This document shows positions 1 to 8,036 of a stretch of 64,000 nt of DNA, piece after piece; position 1 is the stretch's first letter, and each line of letters opens with the position of its first letter. This stretch comes from Anaerolineae bacterium (GTDB taxonomy: Bacteria; Chloroflexota; Anaerolineae; Anaerolineales; Anaerolineaceae), in the NCBI GenBank assembly GCA_013178295.1, contig JABLWW010000014.1, forward strand, positions 62,001-126,000, in the 5' to 3' direction. Below the pieces are notes generated by a model. It did no database searches. It worked only from the letters and a program-made list of their open reading frames with translations, and had not been told where the DNA came from. The translations under genes and the position numbers were made by a program.

Positions 1-1
1 C

Positions 2-790
2 GGACTGGAGGGGGAACAGCGGCAGGTGGCGGCGGCGTGTTTTGGACTTTCGGATAACTGGGATCGGGCGCAGGAAGCCATCCGCGCCTGTGTAGAGTGC
101 GCCTGGCTGGAGGTGGTGGAGGATGTGATTGCCGCCCACAGTGGAGCGCTGGCGGGGGAGGCGGGCATTGTGGTTTTGGCAGGCACCGGATCGGTGGCGT
201 ATGGGGTTTCGCCGCGCGGTACCACCGCCCGCGCCGGGGGCTGGGGCGCCATCCTGGGCGATGAGGGCGCCGGGTATGTCATCGGGCTGCAGGCGCTGCG
301 CCGCGCGGCAAAGGCAAGCGACGGGCGCGGCGAAGCCACGCGCCTGACGCAGTGGGCTGCCGGGCATTTGGGCTACCCCGATCTGATGGCGCTCAACCAG
401 GCGCTGCTGGCAGGCAGCATTGGGCGGACGCAGATTGCCAGCCTGACGCCGCTGGTTGCCCGCGCCGCCCGCGAAGGCGACGCGGTGGCACAGCAGATTT
501 TTGCCCGCGCTGGCGAAGACCTGGCGCAGTGTGTTCTGGCAGTGGCGCGCCGTCTGGAATGGCGCGACCCCTCTGTCAGCTTTGCCGGGGGGGTGTTTGC
601 CGCCGGGGAGGTGATTCTGCAACCCTTCCGCCGTGCGCTCTCGGCGGCGCTGCCGCAGGCGCGCCTGCTGCCGCCGCGCTACCCGCCGCTGCTGGGGGCG
701 GCTCTGCTGGCGCTGCGCCTTGGCGGCAAGACGCTCACCCCTGACCTGCTGGCTGCCCTCGACCGTGCCTGCCGCACGCGCGGGATGTAG
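2..790 (+). CDS. BadF/BadG-type sugar kinase (N-acetylglucosamine kinase-like), 5' truncated
   Basis: This is the C-terminal part of an ASKHA-fold kinase of the BadF/BadG/BcrA family, whose sugar members phosphorylate N-acetylglucosamine with ATP in the cytosol. The frame is open from the first bases of the window, so the real start and the N-terminal phosphate-1 motif lie upstream. Visible hallmarks are the adenosine-side segment IVVLAGTGS and the motif GGWGAILGDEGAGY, followed by a helical C-terminal domain. A GTG at 26 lies in frame but need not be the start. The next gene is a GntR/UTRA regulator, a class that often controls amino-sugar genes, but it has its own promoter. The exact substrate cannot be read from the sequence; GlcNAc is the family default. 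Confidence 0.85.
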   Translation, partial: GLEGEQRQVAAACFGLSDNWDRAQEAIRACVECAWLEVVEDVIAAHSGALAGEAGIVVLAGTGSVAYGVSPRGTTARAGGWGAILGDEGAGYVIGLQALRRAAKASDGRGEATRLTQWAAGHLGYPDLMALNQALLAGSIGRTQIASLTPLVARAAREGDAVAQQIFARAGEDLAQCVLAVARRLEWRDPSVSFAGGVFAAGEVILQPFRRALSAALPQARLLPPRYPPLLGAALLALRLGGKTLTPDLLAALDRACRTRGM

Positions 791-796
791 CGGGCT

Positions 797-979
797 GTAG
801 GCTGGGGCTTGCCCCAACCTACGGCGCGAGGAGAGAACCCTCCCCTGAAAGGGGAGGGCAGGGTGGGGTCTTTAATCCGTAGCACCCCCGCGGCGGCATG
901 ACGTTGGGTTGCGGGGCGGGGGTGCCCTCCCCCGGCCCCTCCCGGCTCCCTGCGGGAGTGCTGCGCAAAGGGAGGGGAG
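797..979. repeat. Dispersed intergenic repeat family 1, copy A
   Basis: About 180 bp of noncoding sequence that recurs with few changes at 7671-7846. It opens with an inverted repeat around the GGGGC/GCCCC core, followed by the hairpin ccctcccctgaaaggggag and a second hairpin-rich stretch around gctccctgcgggag. It ends in gggaggggag. No credible gene lies inside. Together with the promoter at 1060-1088 it accounts for the 332-bp gap before the GntR gene. It looks like a REP- or MITE-like element; shorter pieces occur near 7858, 28304 and 60293. Confidence 0.8.
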
Positions 980-1059
980 TGCTGTGCGGGGGGGGAATCG
1001 GCGCGCCGCACCAACGTGAATATCTGATGTTCGCAACAAGGGTGTAGCCGCCATAAGAC

Positions 1060-1088
1060 TTGACAACGGGGGATAATTGATATATATT
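1060..1088 (+). promoter_or_regulatory. Sigma-70-type promoter of the GntR gene
   Basis: TTGACA (1060-1065) and TATATT (1083-1088) are separated by 17 bp. Transcription would start near 1095, giving a short leader of about 28 nt. No Shine-Dalgarno sequence precedes the ATG at 1123. Confidence 0.65.
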
Positions 1089-1101
1089 TATTACATAACC
1101 T

Positions 1102-1119
1102 GTATATATCAATATATAC
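1102..1119. promoter_or_regulatory. Dyad operator, probably autoregulatory, for the GntR/UTRA regulator
   Basis: gtatatatcaatatatac is a perfect inverted repeat with 8-bp arms and a 2-bp centre. It lies just upstream of the start codon and downstream of the predicted transcription start. GntR/HutC-type regulators commonly bind GTnTAnAC-like dyads, which this resembles, so autoregulation is a reasonable inference. Confidence 0.6.
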
Positions 1120-1122
1120 CAG

Positions 1123-1848
1123 ATGAACACTTCAGCCTCCCCAGTATACTTACAAATCATCGAGTCGATTCTGCAATCCATCCGCGATGGTGTTTATCAG
1201 CCCGGGCAGCAGTTGCCCACGCAGAGGGAGTTGTGCGAGCAGTATCACATCAGTCTGATGACCATGCGCAAAGTGCTGGATGAGCTGCACCGCATGCAGG
1301 TCATCCACTCCATTCCCGGCAAGGGGACTTATGTCAGTCCTCGAAGACAGGAAACCGATTATGGAACGTTGATTGGGTTTGAAGAGCAGATGGCGCGGCT
1401 TGGCTTGAAGCCGCGCACGCAAACGCTGGAAATCAAACGCATGCCGGCGCCTACGGTGATTGCCGAAATCCTGCGCATTCAACCCGGGCAGATGATCGTT
1501 TACGTTTACCGCCTGAGGTTTGCAGACGAACGCCCGATTTCGCTGTACAAAGTGTACATTCCTCTGTATCTTGCCCCTGACATTATCGAGAGAGGGCTGG
1601 CTGAAAAGTCGTTATTTAAAATGCTTCGAGAAGAGTATGGGTATAAGTTGGTGGGAAGCCGCAATACAGTCTCCGCGGTTGTTCCAGATGATGAAGCCAA
1701 ACGCCTGCTGGACTTGACGGAAACGACGGCTTTGCTGCTTAGAGAGCAGGTAACCTTCATTGAAACAGGGGAAGTGATCGAATACAGCGTGAATCTATCG
1801 CGCGGGGATATGTATTGCACACGTTATGATGAGGGGCAAATATTTTAA
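1123..1848 (+). CDS. GntR family (HutC/UTRA) transcriptional regulator
   Basis: A 241-residue cytosolic regulator. Residues 1-70 form the winged helix-turn-helix typical of GntR (SPVYLQIIESI, then LPTQRELCEQYHISLMTMRK, then GKGTYV at the wing). Residues 80-240 form a UTRA effector domain, which binds small sugars or sugar phosphates in characterised relatives. The length is the family norm. It sits directly upstream of a CUT1 sugar importer, a GH4 glycosidase and a PfkB kinase, so it most likely controls that operon in response to the imported sugar or its phosphate. A dyad lies right at its own start. The start ATG lacks an obvious ribosome binding site; the next in-frame ATG would cut into the HTH. 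Confidence 0.92.
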   Translation: MNTSASPVYLQIIESILQSIRDGVYQPGQQLPTQRELCEQYHISLMTMRKVLDELHRMQVIHSIPGKGTYVSPRRQETDYGTLIGFEEQMARLGLKPRTQTLEIKRMPAPTVIAEILRIQPGQMIVYVYRLRFADERPISLYKVYIPLYLAPDIIERGLAEKSLFKMLREEYGYKLVGSRNTVSAVVPDDEAKRLLDLTETTALLLREQVTFIETGEVIEYSVNLSRGDMYCTRYDEGQIF

Positions 1849-1962
1849 CCCGGATGAAGTGGAAAAAGTTTTTTAAGGAGGTGATTGGCAAAGCGCACTT
1901 TCGTTCGACTGGTTTAGTATCACACCTGATGATTAAGATGATAAACAAGGAGAGAAATTCAA

Positions 1963-3396
1963 ATGAATATCAAAAGAATGCTTTACATCGCGTTGGTTTT
2001 TGTGTTTGTTTTTGGGGCGGTTAGCTGCACCCCGGCTGCGCCTGCCGCTCCTGCTGAACCGGCTGCCCCAGCCGCACCCGCCGAGCCGACTGCCCCAGCC
2101 GCACCCGCCGAGCCGACTGCCCCAGCCGCACCCGCCGAACCGGCTGCCCCAGCCGCACCCGCCGAACAGGTTACTCTGAAGGTTTGGGATAACTTTACCC
2201 GCCCGGCTGAGACCGCCATCATGGAGGCGGTCGTTAAGAAGTATGAGGCTGACCATCCCAACGTCAAAATCGTTCGGGAAGCCAAAAGCATGGATGATTT
2301 GAAAGCCACGCTTGCACTTGCCCTGAAGAGTGATGACAGTCCAGATGTTGCCATGATCAATCAGGGCGAATCGGACATGGGCGCTTATGTCAAAGCGGGT
2401 TTGCTGCTGCCGATGGACGATTATGCCAAGAAGTTCGGCTGGTTTGACAAATTCCCGCAGAGCCTGGTTCGCCTCAACAGCTGGACGAAGGATGGCGCCA
2501 AAATGGGCGAGGGCAACTTCTACGGCATCCCCATTTTGGCGGAAGTGGTCGGCGTCTACTACCGCAAAGACCTTTTTGAGAAATATGGCATTGCTGTACC
2601 TGCCACGTTTGCCGAATTTGAAGCCGCCATCGCCACGCTGAAATCCAATGGCGAGACGCCCATCATCTTTGGCAACCTGGATGGCTGGCCGGCAATCCAC
2701 ACCTACAGCGAGCTGCAAAATGTCTATCAAGCCAGCCGGACGTGGTACGACGACTTTATGTTCATGACCGGAAAAGTAACTTTTGACACCCCCGAAAACC
2801 TGAAAGCTGCCCAAACCCTCAAAACCTGGGCAGAGGAGGGCGTCTTTATGGATGGCTTTGCCGGTGTTGGGTATGATGATTCGTACCAGCTGTTTGGCGC
2901 TGGTCAGGGCGCCATGCTTCTCACCGGCAGCTGGCTCAGCGGCGATCTTTCTGCCAGCCCCATGGCAGATAACATCGGCTTCTTTGTCGTGCCGCCGCTC
3001 GAGAAAGGCGGCTACAAGCTGACGGTTGGCGGCACCGGGTTTGCCTTTGGCGTAAGCGCAAAATCTCAGAAGCCCGACCTGGCTGCCGAGTACATCAACT
3101 ATCTGTATTCGGAAGAAACCGCCAAAGATTTGTTAGCCGCAGGTTTTCTCCCCGTCTATCCAGTGCAGGATGCCCAAATTTCCAGTGGCTTACTGGCGGA
3201 TATCGTCGCCGCATGGAACATGCTCGGCGCCACGAACTCGGTTGGCTATTATATGGACTGGGTTACCCCGACCATGTATGATACCATCACCGCCTCGCTG
3301 CAGGAACTGATGGGTGGAAAGATTACCCCGGAAGAATTTGTCGCCAAAGTTAATGACGACTACGTCAAGGGGCTGGAAGCAAAGGGTATCCAATAA
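1963..3396 (+). CDS. CUT1 sugar ABC transporter substrate-binding lipoprotein
   Basis: A 477-residue MalE-type (family 1) solute-binding lipoprotein. It has a signal peptide with lipobox AVSC (lipidated C22), then an Ala/Pro/Glu-rich spacer to about residue 67 built of imperfect AAPAEP-type repeats. The binding domain runs from VTLKVWDN to the end, including the motif TGSWLSGD. It would be anchored to the outer face of the membrane, with the linker holding the domain off the surface. The gene starts the importer operon with the permeases at 3467 and 4366 and is preceded by AAGGAG at 10 nt. A longer extended Shine-Dalgarno-like site lies far upstream at 1875. The substrate is not determinable; the adjacent GH4 enzyme suggests a glucoside or oligosaccharide. 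Confidence 0.93.
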   Translation: MNIKRMLYIALVFVFVFGAVSCTPAAPAAPAEPAAPAAPAEPTAPAAPAEPTAPAAPAEPAAPAAPAEQVTLKVWDNFTRPAETAIMEAVVKKYEADHPNVKIVREAKSMDDLKATLALALKSDDSPDVAMINQGESDMGAYVKAGLLLPMDDYAKKFGWFDKFPQSLVRLNSWTKDGAKMGEGNFYGIPILAEVVGVYYRKDLFEKYGIAVPATFAEFEAAIATLKSNGETPIIFGNLDGWPAIHTYSELQNVYQASRTWYDDFMFMTGKVTFDTPENLKAAQTLKTWAEEGVFMDGFAGVGYDDSYQLFGAGQGAMLLTGSWLSGDLSASPMADNIGFFVVPPLEKGGYKLTVGGTGFAFGVSAKSQKPDLAAEYINYLYSEETAKDLLAAGFLPVYPVQDAQISSGLLADIVAAWNMLGATNSVGYYMDWVTPTMYDTITASLQELMGGKITPEEFVAKVNDDYVKGLEAKGIQ

Positions 3397-3413
3397 GACT
3401 CATTACGAGCAAT

Positions 3414-3443
3414 GCAGGCAGGCTGATCTTTCGGCCTGCCTGC
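3414..3443 (+). terminator. Intercistronic hairpin between binding protein and permease genes
   Basis: A 10-bp perfect stem (gcaggcaggc / gcctgcctgc) with a 10-nt loop and no T-tract. In sugar ABC operons such hairpins commonly stabilise the upstream binding-protein mRNA and lower downstream permease expression. That role is inferred here. Confidence 0.7.
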
Positions 3444-3466
3444 CCCAAGCGTTAGGGATGCTGACA

Positions 3467-4369
3467 ATGGATCAGGCACAGGCAGCAGGCAGCAAGCGAA
3501 AGTTTCGGCTAATGCCGTATCTCTTTGTTCTACCCGCCTTTCTTTTCTTTTTTATCTTCATCCTTATCCCGGTGCTGAATACCCTGCGTTACAGCTTTTT
3601 CGATTGGACCGGTTTCAGTGATGCGGTGTTTGTTGGGCTGAGCAACTATCGCGAATTAGCTGCAGATCAAAATTTTCTAGCCGGTATTCTCAATAACCTC
3701 AAATTTATTTTCTTCTTCACGGCGCTTCCCATTGCCGTTGCGCTGGCGCTGACTGCGGCGCTATCGCGACGGCGACTGTGGGGAAGAAACATCTTCCGCG
3801 TCAGCTTTTTTGTATCTTATGTGATGCCGATGGTGGTGGTGGGCGTTGTCTGGCGCTGGATATACAACCCGGTCTTTGGCCCCCTCAACACCGCCCTCAA
3901 GTCGGTTGGTTTGCAGACGCTGGCAAAAGCGTGGCTGGGAGATTTTTCGCTGGCTTTTATTGCGGTGGGCATCATTGCCACCTGGGTGCAATATGGTTAT
4001 TGTCTGACCCTCTTTATGGCTGGCGTGCAGCGCATTGATGAAGCGTTGTACGACGCCGCCAAAGTGGATGGGGCAAACGCGTGGCATCAACTCCTCCATG
4101 TGACCATTCCCGGCATTCGCGCCGAAATATCGGTGGCGCTGGTTACCACGTTTATTGCCGCGCTGCGCGTGTTTGACCTGATTTTTGTCACCACGCGCGG
4201 CGGTCCCGGCTCGGAGACCATGGTTACCAGCCTGTGGCTGTACACCAATGCCTTCCAGATTAACCGTGTTGGGTATGCGGCAGCCATCGCGGTGGTGCAG
4301 ACCTTCATTATCCTGGCAATTTCTTATTTTCTCCTCAACCGCTCAAAACTGCAGGGAGGAACAGCATGA
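3467..4369 (+). CDS. CUT1 sugar ABC transporter permease (MalF-type)
   Basis: About 300 residues with six predicted membrane helices starting at LMPYLFVLPAFLFFF. The EAA loop that docks the ATPase is EALYDAAKVDGANAWHQL. The start at ATG 3467 is preferred because AGGGA lies 8 nt upstream; ATG 3458 is the alternative. The frame stays open further upstream, but that part overlaps the previous gene and looks like noise. The stop overlaps the start of the next permease by 4 nt (ATGA), implying translational coupling. No ATPase gene is in the operon, so a shared MsiK/UgpC-type ATPase elsewhere must energise it, as is common for CUT1 systems. Confidence 0.93.
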   Translation: MDQAQAAGSKRKFRLMPYLFVLPAFLFFFIFILIPVLNTLRYSFFDWTGFSDAVFVGLSNYRELAADQNFLAGILNNLKFIFFFTALPIAVALALTAALSRRRLWGRNIFRVSFFVSYVMPMVVVGVVWRWIYNPVFGPLNTALKSVGLQTLAKAWLGDFSLAFIAVGIIATWVQYGYCLTLFMAGVQRIDEALYDAAKVDGANAWHQLLHVTIPGIRAEISVALVTTFIAALRVFDLIFVTTRGGPGSETMVTSLWLYTNAFQINRVGYAAAIAVVQTFIILAISYFLLNRSKLQGGTA

Positions 4370-5238
4370 ACGGCAGTGCAAAGGCTTCGCCATCTCCAGT
4401 GTATTTTAGATTGCTGAACGCCGTCAGCAACGTTGTGATCTATGTTCTCCTGCTGGCTTTTCTTGTTTTCACTGTGGTGCCTTTCGTGACCATTGCGATG
4501 GCAGGTTTTAAAACCCCCGTCGAGCTGGTGGGCGGCGCCTTTACGCTTCCAAAGCAGTGGCTGTTCACTAATTATGTCAATGCCTGGAAGCAGGCGCATT
4601 TCGACTGGTATTTTCGCAACAGCGTCATTGTGGCACTGCCGGTGGTGGTCATTTCTACTGTTCTCTCCATCATGTCAGGCTATGCTTTTGCCCTGATGAA
4701 GTTTGATTTGAGCAAAGTCCTGTTTGCGATCTTCCTTTTGGGCATTATGGCGCCGCAGGAGGCTTATATCATCCCGCTCTACTATCTGCTGGTGGATATG
4801 GGGCTGAACGATACCTATTTTGCCATGATTCTCCCGCAGATTGCCATGAGCGTTTGTTTTGGCACTTTCTGGATGCGCGGGTTCTTTGCGGCGCTGCCCG
4901 GCGATTTGGTTGACGCTGCTCGTGTGGACGGATGCAACCCCTGGCAGGTGCTGTGGAGCGTCCTGGTGCCCAATGCATGGGCGGCAGTCTCCACCATGTG
5001 TGTCCTTTTTTTCATCTGGACATGGAACGATTTTATGATTGCGCTGGTCAACGTCTCTTCGGACGCGCTGCGCACACTGCCGCTGGGTCTGGCGTTTTTC
5101 CAGGGACGGCACACTGCCAACGTGCCTTTGGTATCGGCTGGAGCTACCATTGTTGCCCTGCCAAACATCGTTGTTTATCTGCTTTTTCAGAGGCAATTTA
5201 CCCGTGGCGTTACTTCCGGGACGCTTCACGGTCAATAA
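4366..5238 (+). CDS. CUT1 sugar ABC transporter permease (MalG-type)
   Basis: A 290-residue inner-membrane permease with six predicted helices. It is the second half of the heterodimeric channel with the product of the gene ending at 4369. The EAA docking loop reads LVDAARVDGCNPWQVL. The gene starts inside the previous stop codon and is followed after 18 nt by the GH4 glycosidase gene, so all are likely co-transcribed. It moves the sugar delivered by the lipoprotein at 1963 across the membrane. Confidence 0.93.
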   Translation: MNGSAKASPSPVYFRLLNAVSNVVIYVLLLAFLVFTVVPFVTIAMAGFKTPVELVGGAFTLPKQWLFTNYVNAWKQAHFDWYFRNSVIVALPVVVISTVLSIMSGYAFALMKFDLSKVLFAIFLLGIMAPQEAYIIPLYYLLVDMGLNDTYFAMILPQIAMSVCFGTFWMRGFFAALPGDLVDAARVDGCNPWQVLWSVLVPNAWAAVSTMCVLFFIWTWNDFMIALVNVSSDALRTLPLGLAFFQGRHTANVPLVSAGATIVALPNIVVYLLFQRQFTRGVTSGTLHGQ

Positions 5239-5256
5239 CGTGATATCGAGGTGTCT

Positions 5257-6636
5257 ATGAAGCTTACATTGATTGGTGGCGCAGGGATACGCGCTCCCCT
5301 GGTAATACAATCTGCATTAAAAAGGGCGGAGAAGATCCATCTGGACGAAATCTGTTTGATGGATATTGACGCCCATCAGTTGGAACTGATCGGCAAAATC
5401 TGCCAGCTCACCGTGAAACAAGCCGCTTCCGCGGTGCGCTTGTCGTTCACCACAGATGCCCGCAAAGCGTTGGAAGGCGCTGACTATGTCATTACCACCA
5501 TTCGCGTGGGTAAGGAGAAAGGGCGTGTCTTGGATGAGCGTATTGCGCTGGCGCACCGCGTTCTTGGTCAGGAGACGACCGGACCAGGAGGGTTTGCCAT
5601 GGCAATGCGCAGTATTCCTGCCATTCGTTATTATGCTGCCCTGATGCAGGAGATTTGTCCAAAGGCGTATATGTTCAATTTTACCAACCCGGCAGGGCTG
5701 GTAACCCAGGCACTGCGGGACAGCGGTTTTGAAAAAATCGTCGGGATTTGTGATGGCGCCAATGGGGCACAGCATTCGGCTGCCAGATATTTGCAAGTAC
5801 CCCCTGAAAGTGTGCGTACCAGGGTTTTCGGTTTGAACCATCTCTCCTGGTCAGACAGCATCCAGGTCAATGGAAAAGAGATGCTTCCCCGCCTGCTGGC
5901 AGATGAGGCTTTTCTCAAAAGCAGTGATATGCGCGTCTTTGAGCCTTCGCTGGTCAGAGAGATCGGTTTGTGGATGAATGAGTATCTCTATTACTACTAT
6001 TATGCCGATCAGGCTGTTCACAGTATTCTTGCCGAGCGGCGTACGCGCGGTGAAGAGATAATGGAACTCAACAAAAACCTGATTGATATGCTCAGCGAAA
6101 TTGATCCGGAACGCTATCCAGAAGAAGCCAGTCGAGCATATTGGGCATACAACGAGCGGCGCGGCGTGACCTATATGAGTTACGCCCGTCCAGATGGTAT
6201 CTCCATGGAGGAGGCGGATCGTTCAAGCTACTCCGGCGCCGCGGATGAGGCTGCCAGCGAGGGATATGCCGGGGTGGCTTTGAGGATTGTGGAAGCGTTT
6301 GAATCGGGTGAGAATGTCCATATTGCCGTCAATGTGCCCAACAACGGCGCAATTGCCTGTATGCGCAATGAGGATGTGGTCGAGATTTCCTGCGATGTGG
6401 ATAAAGAGGGAATACATCCGCTGCAGATTGGCAAGGTGCCCGAAGCGCAGGAACTGCTGATGCGCAGCGTAAAACAATATGAGCGCCTGGCTTCCGAAGC
6501 GATCCTGACCCGTTCGCGCCGCAAGGCGTACATGGCGCTCATGGCGCATCCTTTGGTGATGTCATATTCCCTTGCCCGCACGCTGGTGGATGAGTATCTG
6601 GATGCCCATCGAGAATTTGTCGGCGAATGGAATTGA
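5257..6636 (+). CDS. Glycoside hydrolase family 4 (NAD- and metal-dependent glucosidase)
   Basis: A 459-residue GH4 enzyme. GH4 members cleave alpha- or beta-glycosides, often 6-phosphorylated, by a redox-elimination mechanism using NAD+ and Mn2+. Visible features are the N-terminal Rossmann segment LTLIGGAGIRAP, the motif NFTNPAG (141-147), the metal-ligand Cys in GICDG (C165) and the metal-ligand His in GLNHLSW (H195). The residue after C165 is Asp. I chose ATG 5257; a GTG at 5251 is in frame and lies within the ribosome binding site. The importer is an ABC rather than a PTS system, so either the substrate is not phosphorylated or a separate kinase acts first. The PfkB kinase follows 3 nt downstream. 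Confidence 0.9.
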   Translation: MKLTLIGGAGIRAPLVIQSALKRAEKIHLDEICLMDIDAHQLELIGKICQLTVKQAASAVRLSFTTDARKALEGADYVITTIRVGKEKGRVLDERIALAHRVLGQETTGPGGFAMAMRSIPAIRYYAALMQEICPKAYMFNFTNPAGLVTQALRDSGFEKIVGICDGANGAQHSAARYLQVPPESVRTRVFGLNHLSWSDSIQVNGKEMLPRLLADEAFLKSSDMRVFEPSLVREIGLWMNEYLYYYYYADQAVHSILAERRTRGEEIMELNKNLIDMLSEIDPERYPEEASRAYWAYNERRGVTYMSYARPDGISMEEADRSSYSGAADEAASEGYAGVALRIVEAFESGENVHIAVNVPNNGAIACMRNEDVVEISCDVDKEGIHPLQIGKVPEAQELLMRSVKQYERLASEAILTRSRRKAYMALMAHPLVMSYSLARTLVDEYLDAHREFVGEWN

Positions 6637-6639
6637 CGT

Positions 6640-7575
6640 ATGTGTGCGAATCTGACCTATGATGTTTTAGTTGCAGGCACATATTTTTGCGACCTTGTGT
6701 TCACAGACCTGCCGGAGATGCCGCGCGTCGGGGCGGATATCTACGCCAGGGGCTTTGACATGGTGCCGGGAGGCACCTATTATATTGTGTTGGTCTTGAA
6801 CCGATTGGGGATGAAGGTTGCCTGGTTATGCGATTTTGGGAATGATATCTTCAGCCGTTTTGTGCTGGCGGAAGCCGAGAAAGCGGGCGTCAACACGTCC
6901 ACATGCCGCCGTTATGACCGTCCGAAACGAGTGGTGGCTGTCAGCTTTTCGTTTGCGCATGATCGCGGGTTCGTGAGCTACGAGGATGAAAAATACCGCC
7001 ACCCGGGCCTGGAAGAGTTATCCGCGTACAATTTCCGGGCGTATTTATCCCCCGGCATCAGCGATTGGGAACAGGTTGCGACAGTAAGCCGTCATCCAAG
7101 ACGCAAAGACTTTGTTCACTTCATGGACTGTCAGCATACTAACCTGACATTAACCACCCCCGGGCTGGCAGAAGCCCTGCAAAAGGTGGATATTTTTGCG
7201 CCCAATGAATGTGAGGCGCTGGCATTCACCGGCGAAGAAGATGTCTTCCGTGCGCTCGACAGGCTTGCCGAGATTGTTCCGACGGTGGTGATTAAGCGCG
7301 GCGGCAAAGGTTCTATTGCAAAGCAGGGACGCCAGACCTGGCAGGTGCCTGCGATTGACACGATTGTCAAGGATACCACCGGCGCCGGAGACAGCTTCAA
7401 CGCTGGTTTTCTGTATGCCTATTTGGCAGGAGAACCGATAGACCTCTGTCTGCGCTATGGAAATGTTACCGGCGGCTTGTCGGTTCAAAATACGGGATCA
7501 ATGCGCTGTGTGCAAATTGATCTTGTGCACGAGATGGCGAAGAACTATTGGAAATATAGCGCGGCATACACGTGA
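6640..7575 (+). CDS. PfkB family carbohydrate kinase
   Basis: A 311-residue ribokinase-fold sugar kinase, presumably acting on the sugar released by the neighbouring GH4 enzyme. Visible motifs are the N-terminal VPGGTYYIVLVLNRLG segment, APNECEA (187-193), VIKRGGKGS (217-225) and the C-terminal signature DTTGAGDSFNAGF with the catalytic base D251. The gene follows the glycosidase stop by 3 nt and is the last gene of the operon. It is followed by a noncoding repeat. Whether it is a fructokinase, ribokinase or another type cannot be decided from the sequence. Confidence 0.92.
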   Translation: MCANLTYDVLVAGTYFCDLVFTDLPEMPRVGADIYARGFDMVPGGTYYIVLVLNRLGMKVAWLCDFGNDIFSRFVLAEAEKAGVNTSTCRRYDRPKRVVAVSFSFAHDRGFVSYEDEKYRHPGLEELSAYNFRAYLSPGISDWEQVATVSRHPRRKDFVHFMDCQHTNLTLTTPGLAEALQKVDIFAPNECEALAFTGEEDVFRALDRLAEIVPTVVIKRGGKGSIAKQGRQTWQVPAIDTIVKDTTGAGDSFNAGFLYAYLAGEPIDLCLRYGNVTGGLSVQNTGSMRCVQIDLVHEMAKNYWKYSAAYT

Positions 7576-7670
7576 TGCACATGTGCCGCAGATGACACGG
7601 CACGCCTGGGCGGCTGCCTGTGCGAGGAAAACCCTCCCCCAAGCCCCTCCCGGCACGCAGCCGATGAGAT

Positions 7671-7846
7671 GATGGGGCAAGCCCCATCCTACGGCGCAAG
7701 GAGAGAACCCTCCCCTGAAAGGGGAGGGCAGGGTGGGGTCTTGAATCCGTAGCACCCCCGCGTCGGCATGGCGTTGGGTTGCGGGGCGTTGCCCTCCCCC
7801 AGCCCCTCCCGGCTCCCTGCGGGAGTGCTGCGCAAAGGGAGGGGAG
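7671..7846. repeat. Dispersed intergenic repeat family 1, copy B
   Basis: A near-identical copy of 797-979: the same ccctcccctgaaaggggag hairpin, the same gtagcacccccgcg segment, and the same end in gggaggggag. An extra partial unit with the core gatggggcaagccccatcc follows at 7858-7877. It fills most of the 461-bp gap between the PfkB gene and the isomerase gene at 8037; the rest of the gap holds the promoter at 7922-7950. Confidence 0.8.
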
Positions 7847-7921
7847 CCAATGCTTGCGATGGGGCAAGCCCCATCCTGCCGGTGGCGCGGGCGTGGGCGC
7901 GGCAATCTGCCGCCGATTCTA

Positions 7922-7950
7922 TTGACTCCCCAAACGTGAGGGGATATAAT
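7922..7950 (+). promoter_or_regulatory. Strong sigma-70-type promoter of the isomerase/oxidoreductase operon
   Basis: TTGACT (7922-7927), a 17-bp spacer and the consensus TATAAT (7945-7950). It lies about 90 bp before the ATG at 8037. The spacer contains a CCCC...GGGG dyad that could be a regulator site. Confidence 0.8.
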
Positions 7951-8036
7951 AATGTCATCCTGTAATAACAAGTTTTCGGCGTCAAACGCAGTTCGTTTTT
8001 TCAAAATCTATCTCAACCCGAATGGAGGAAAATAGG

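Noticed and set aside
797-1020. Short open frames inside the dispersed repeat
   Set aside because: Frames in both orientations differ between the two near-identical copies, lack ribosome binding sites and encode Pro/Arg-rich noise.
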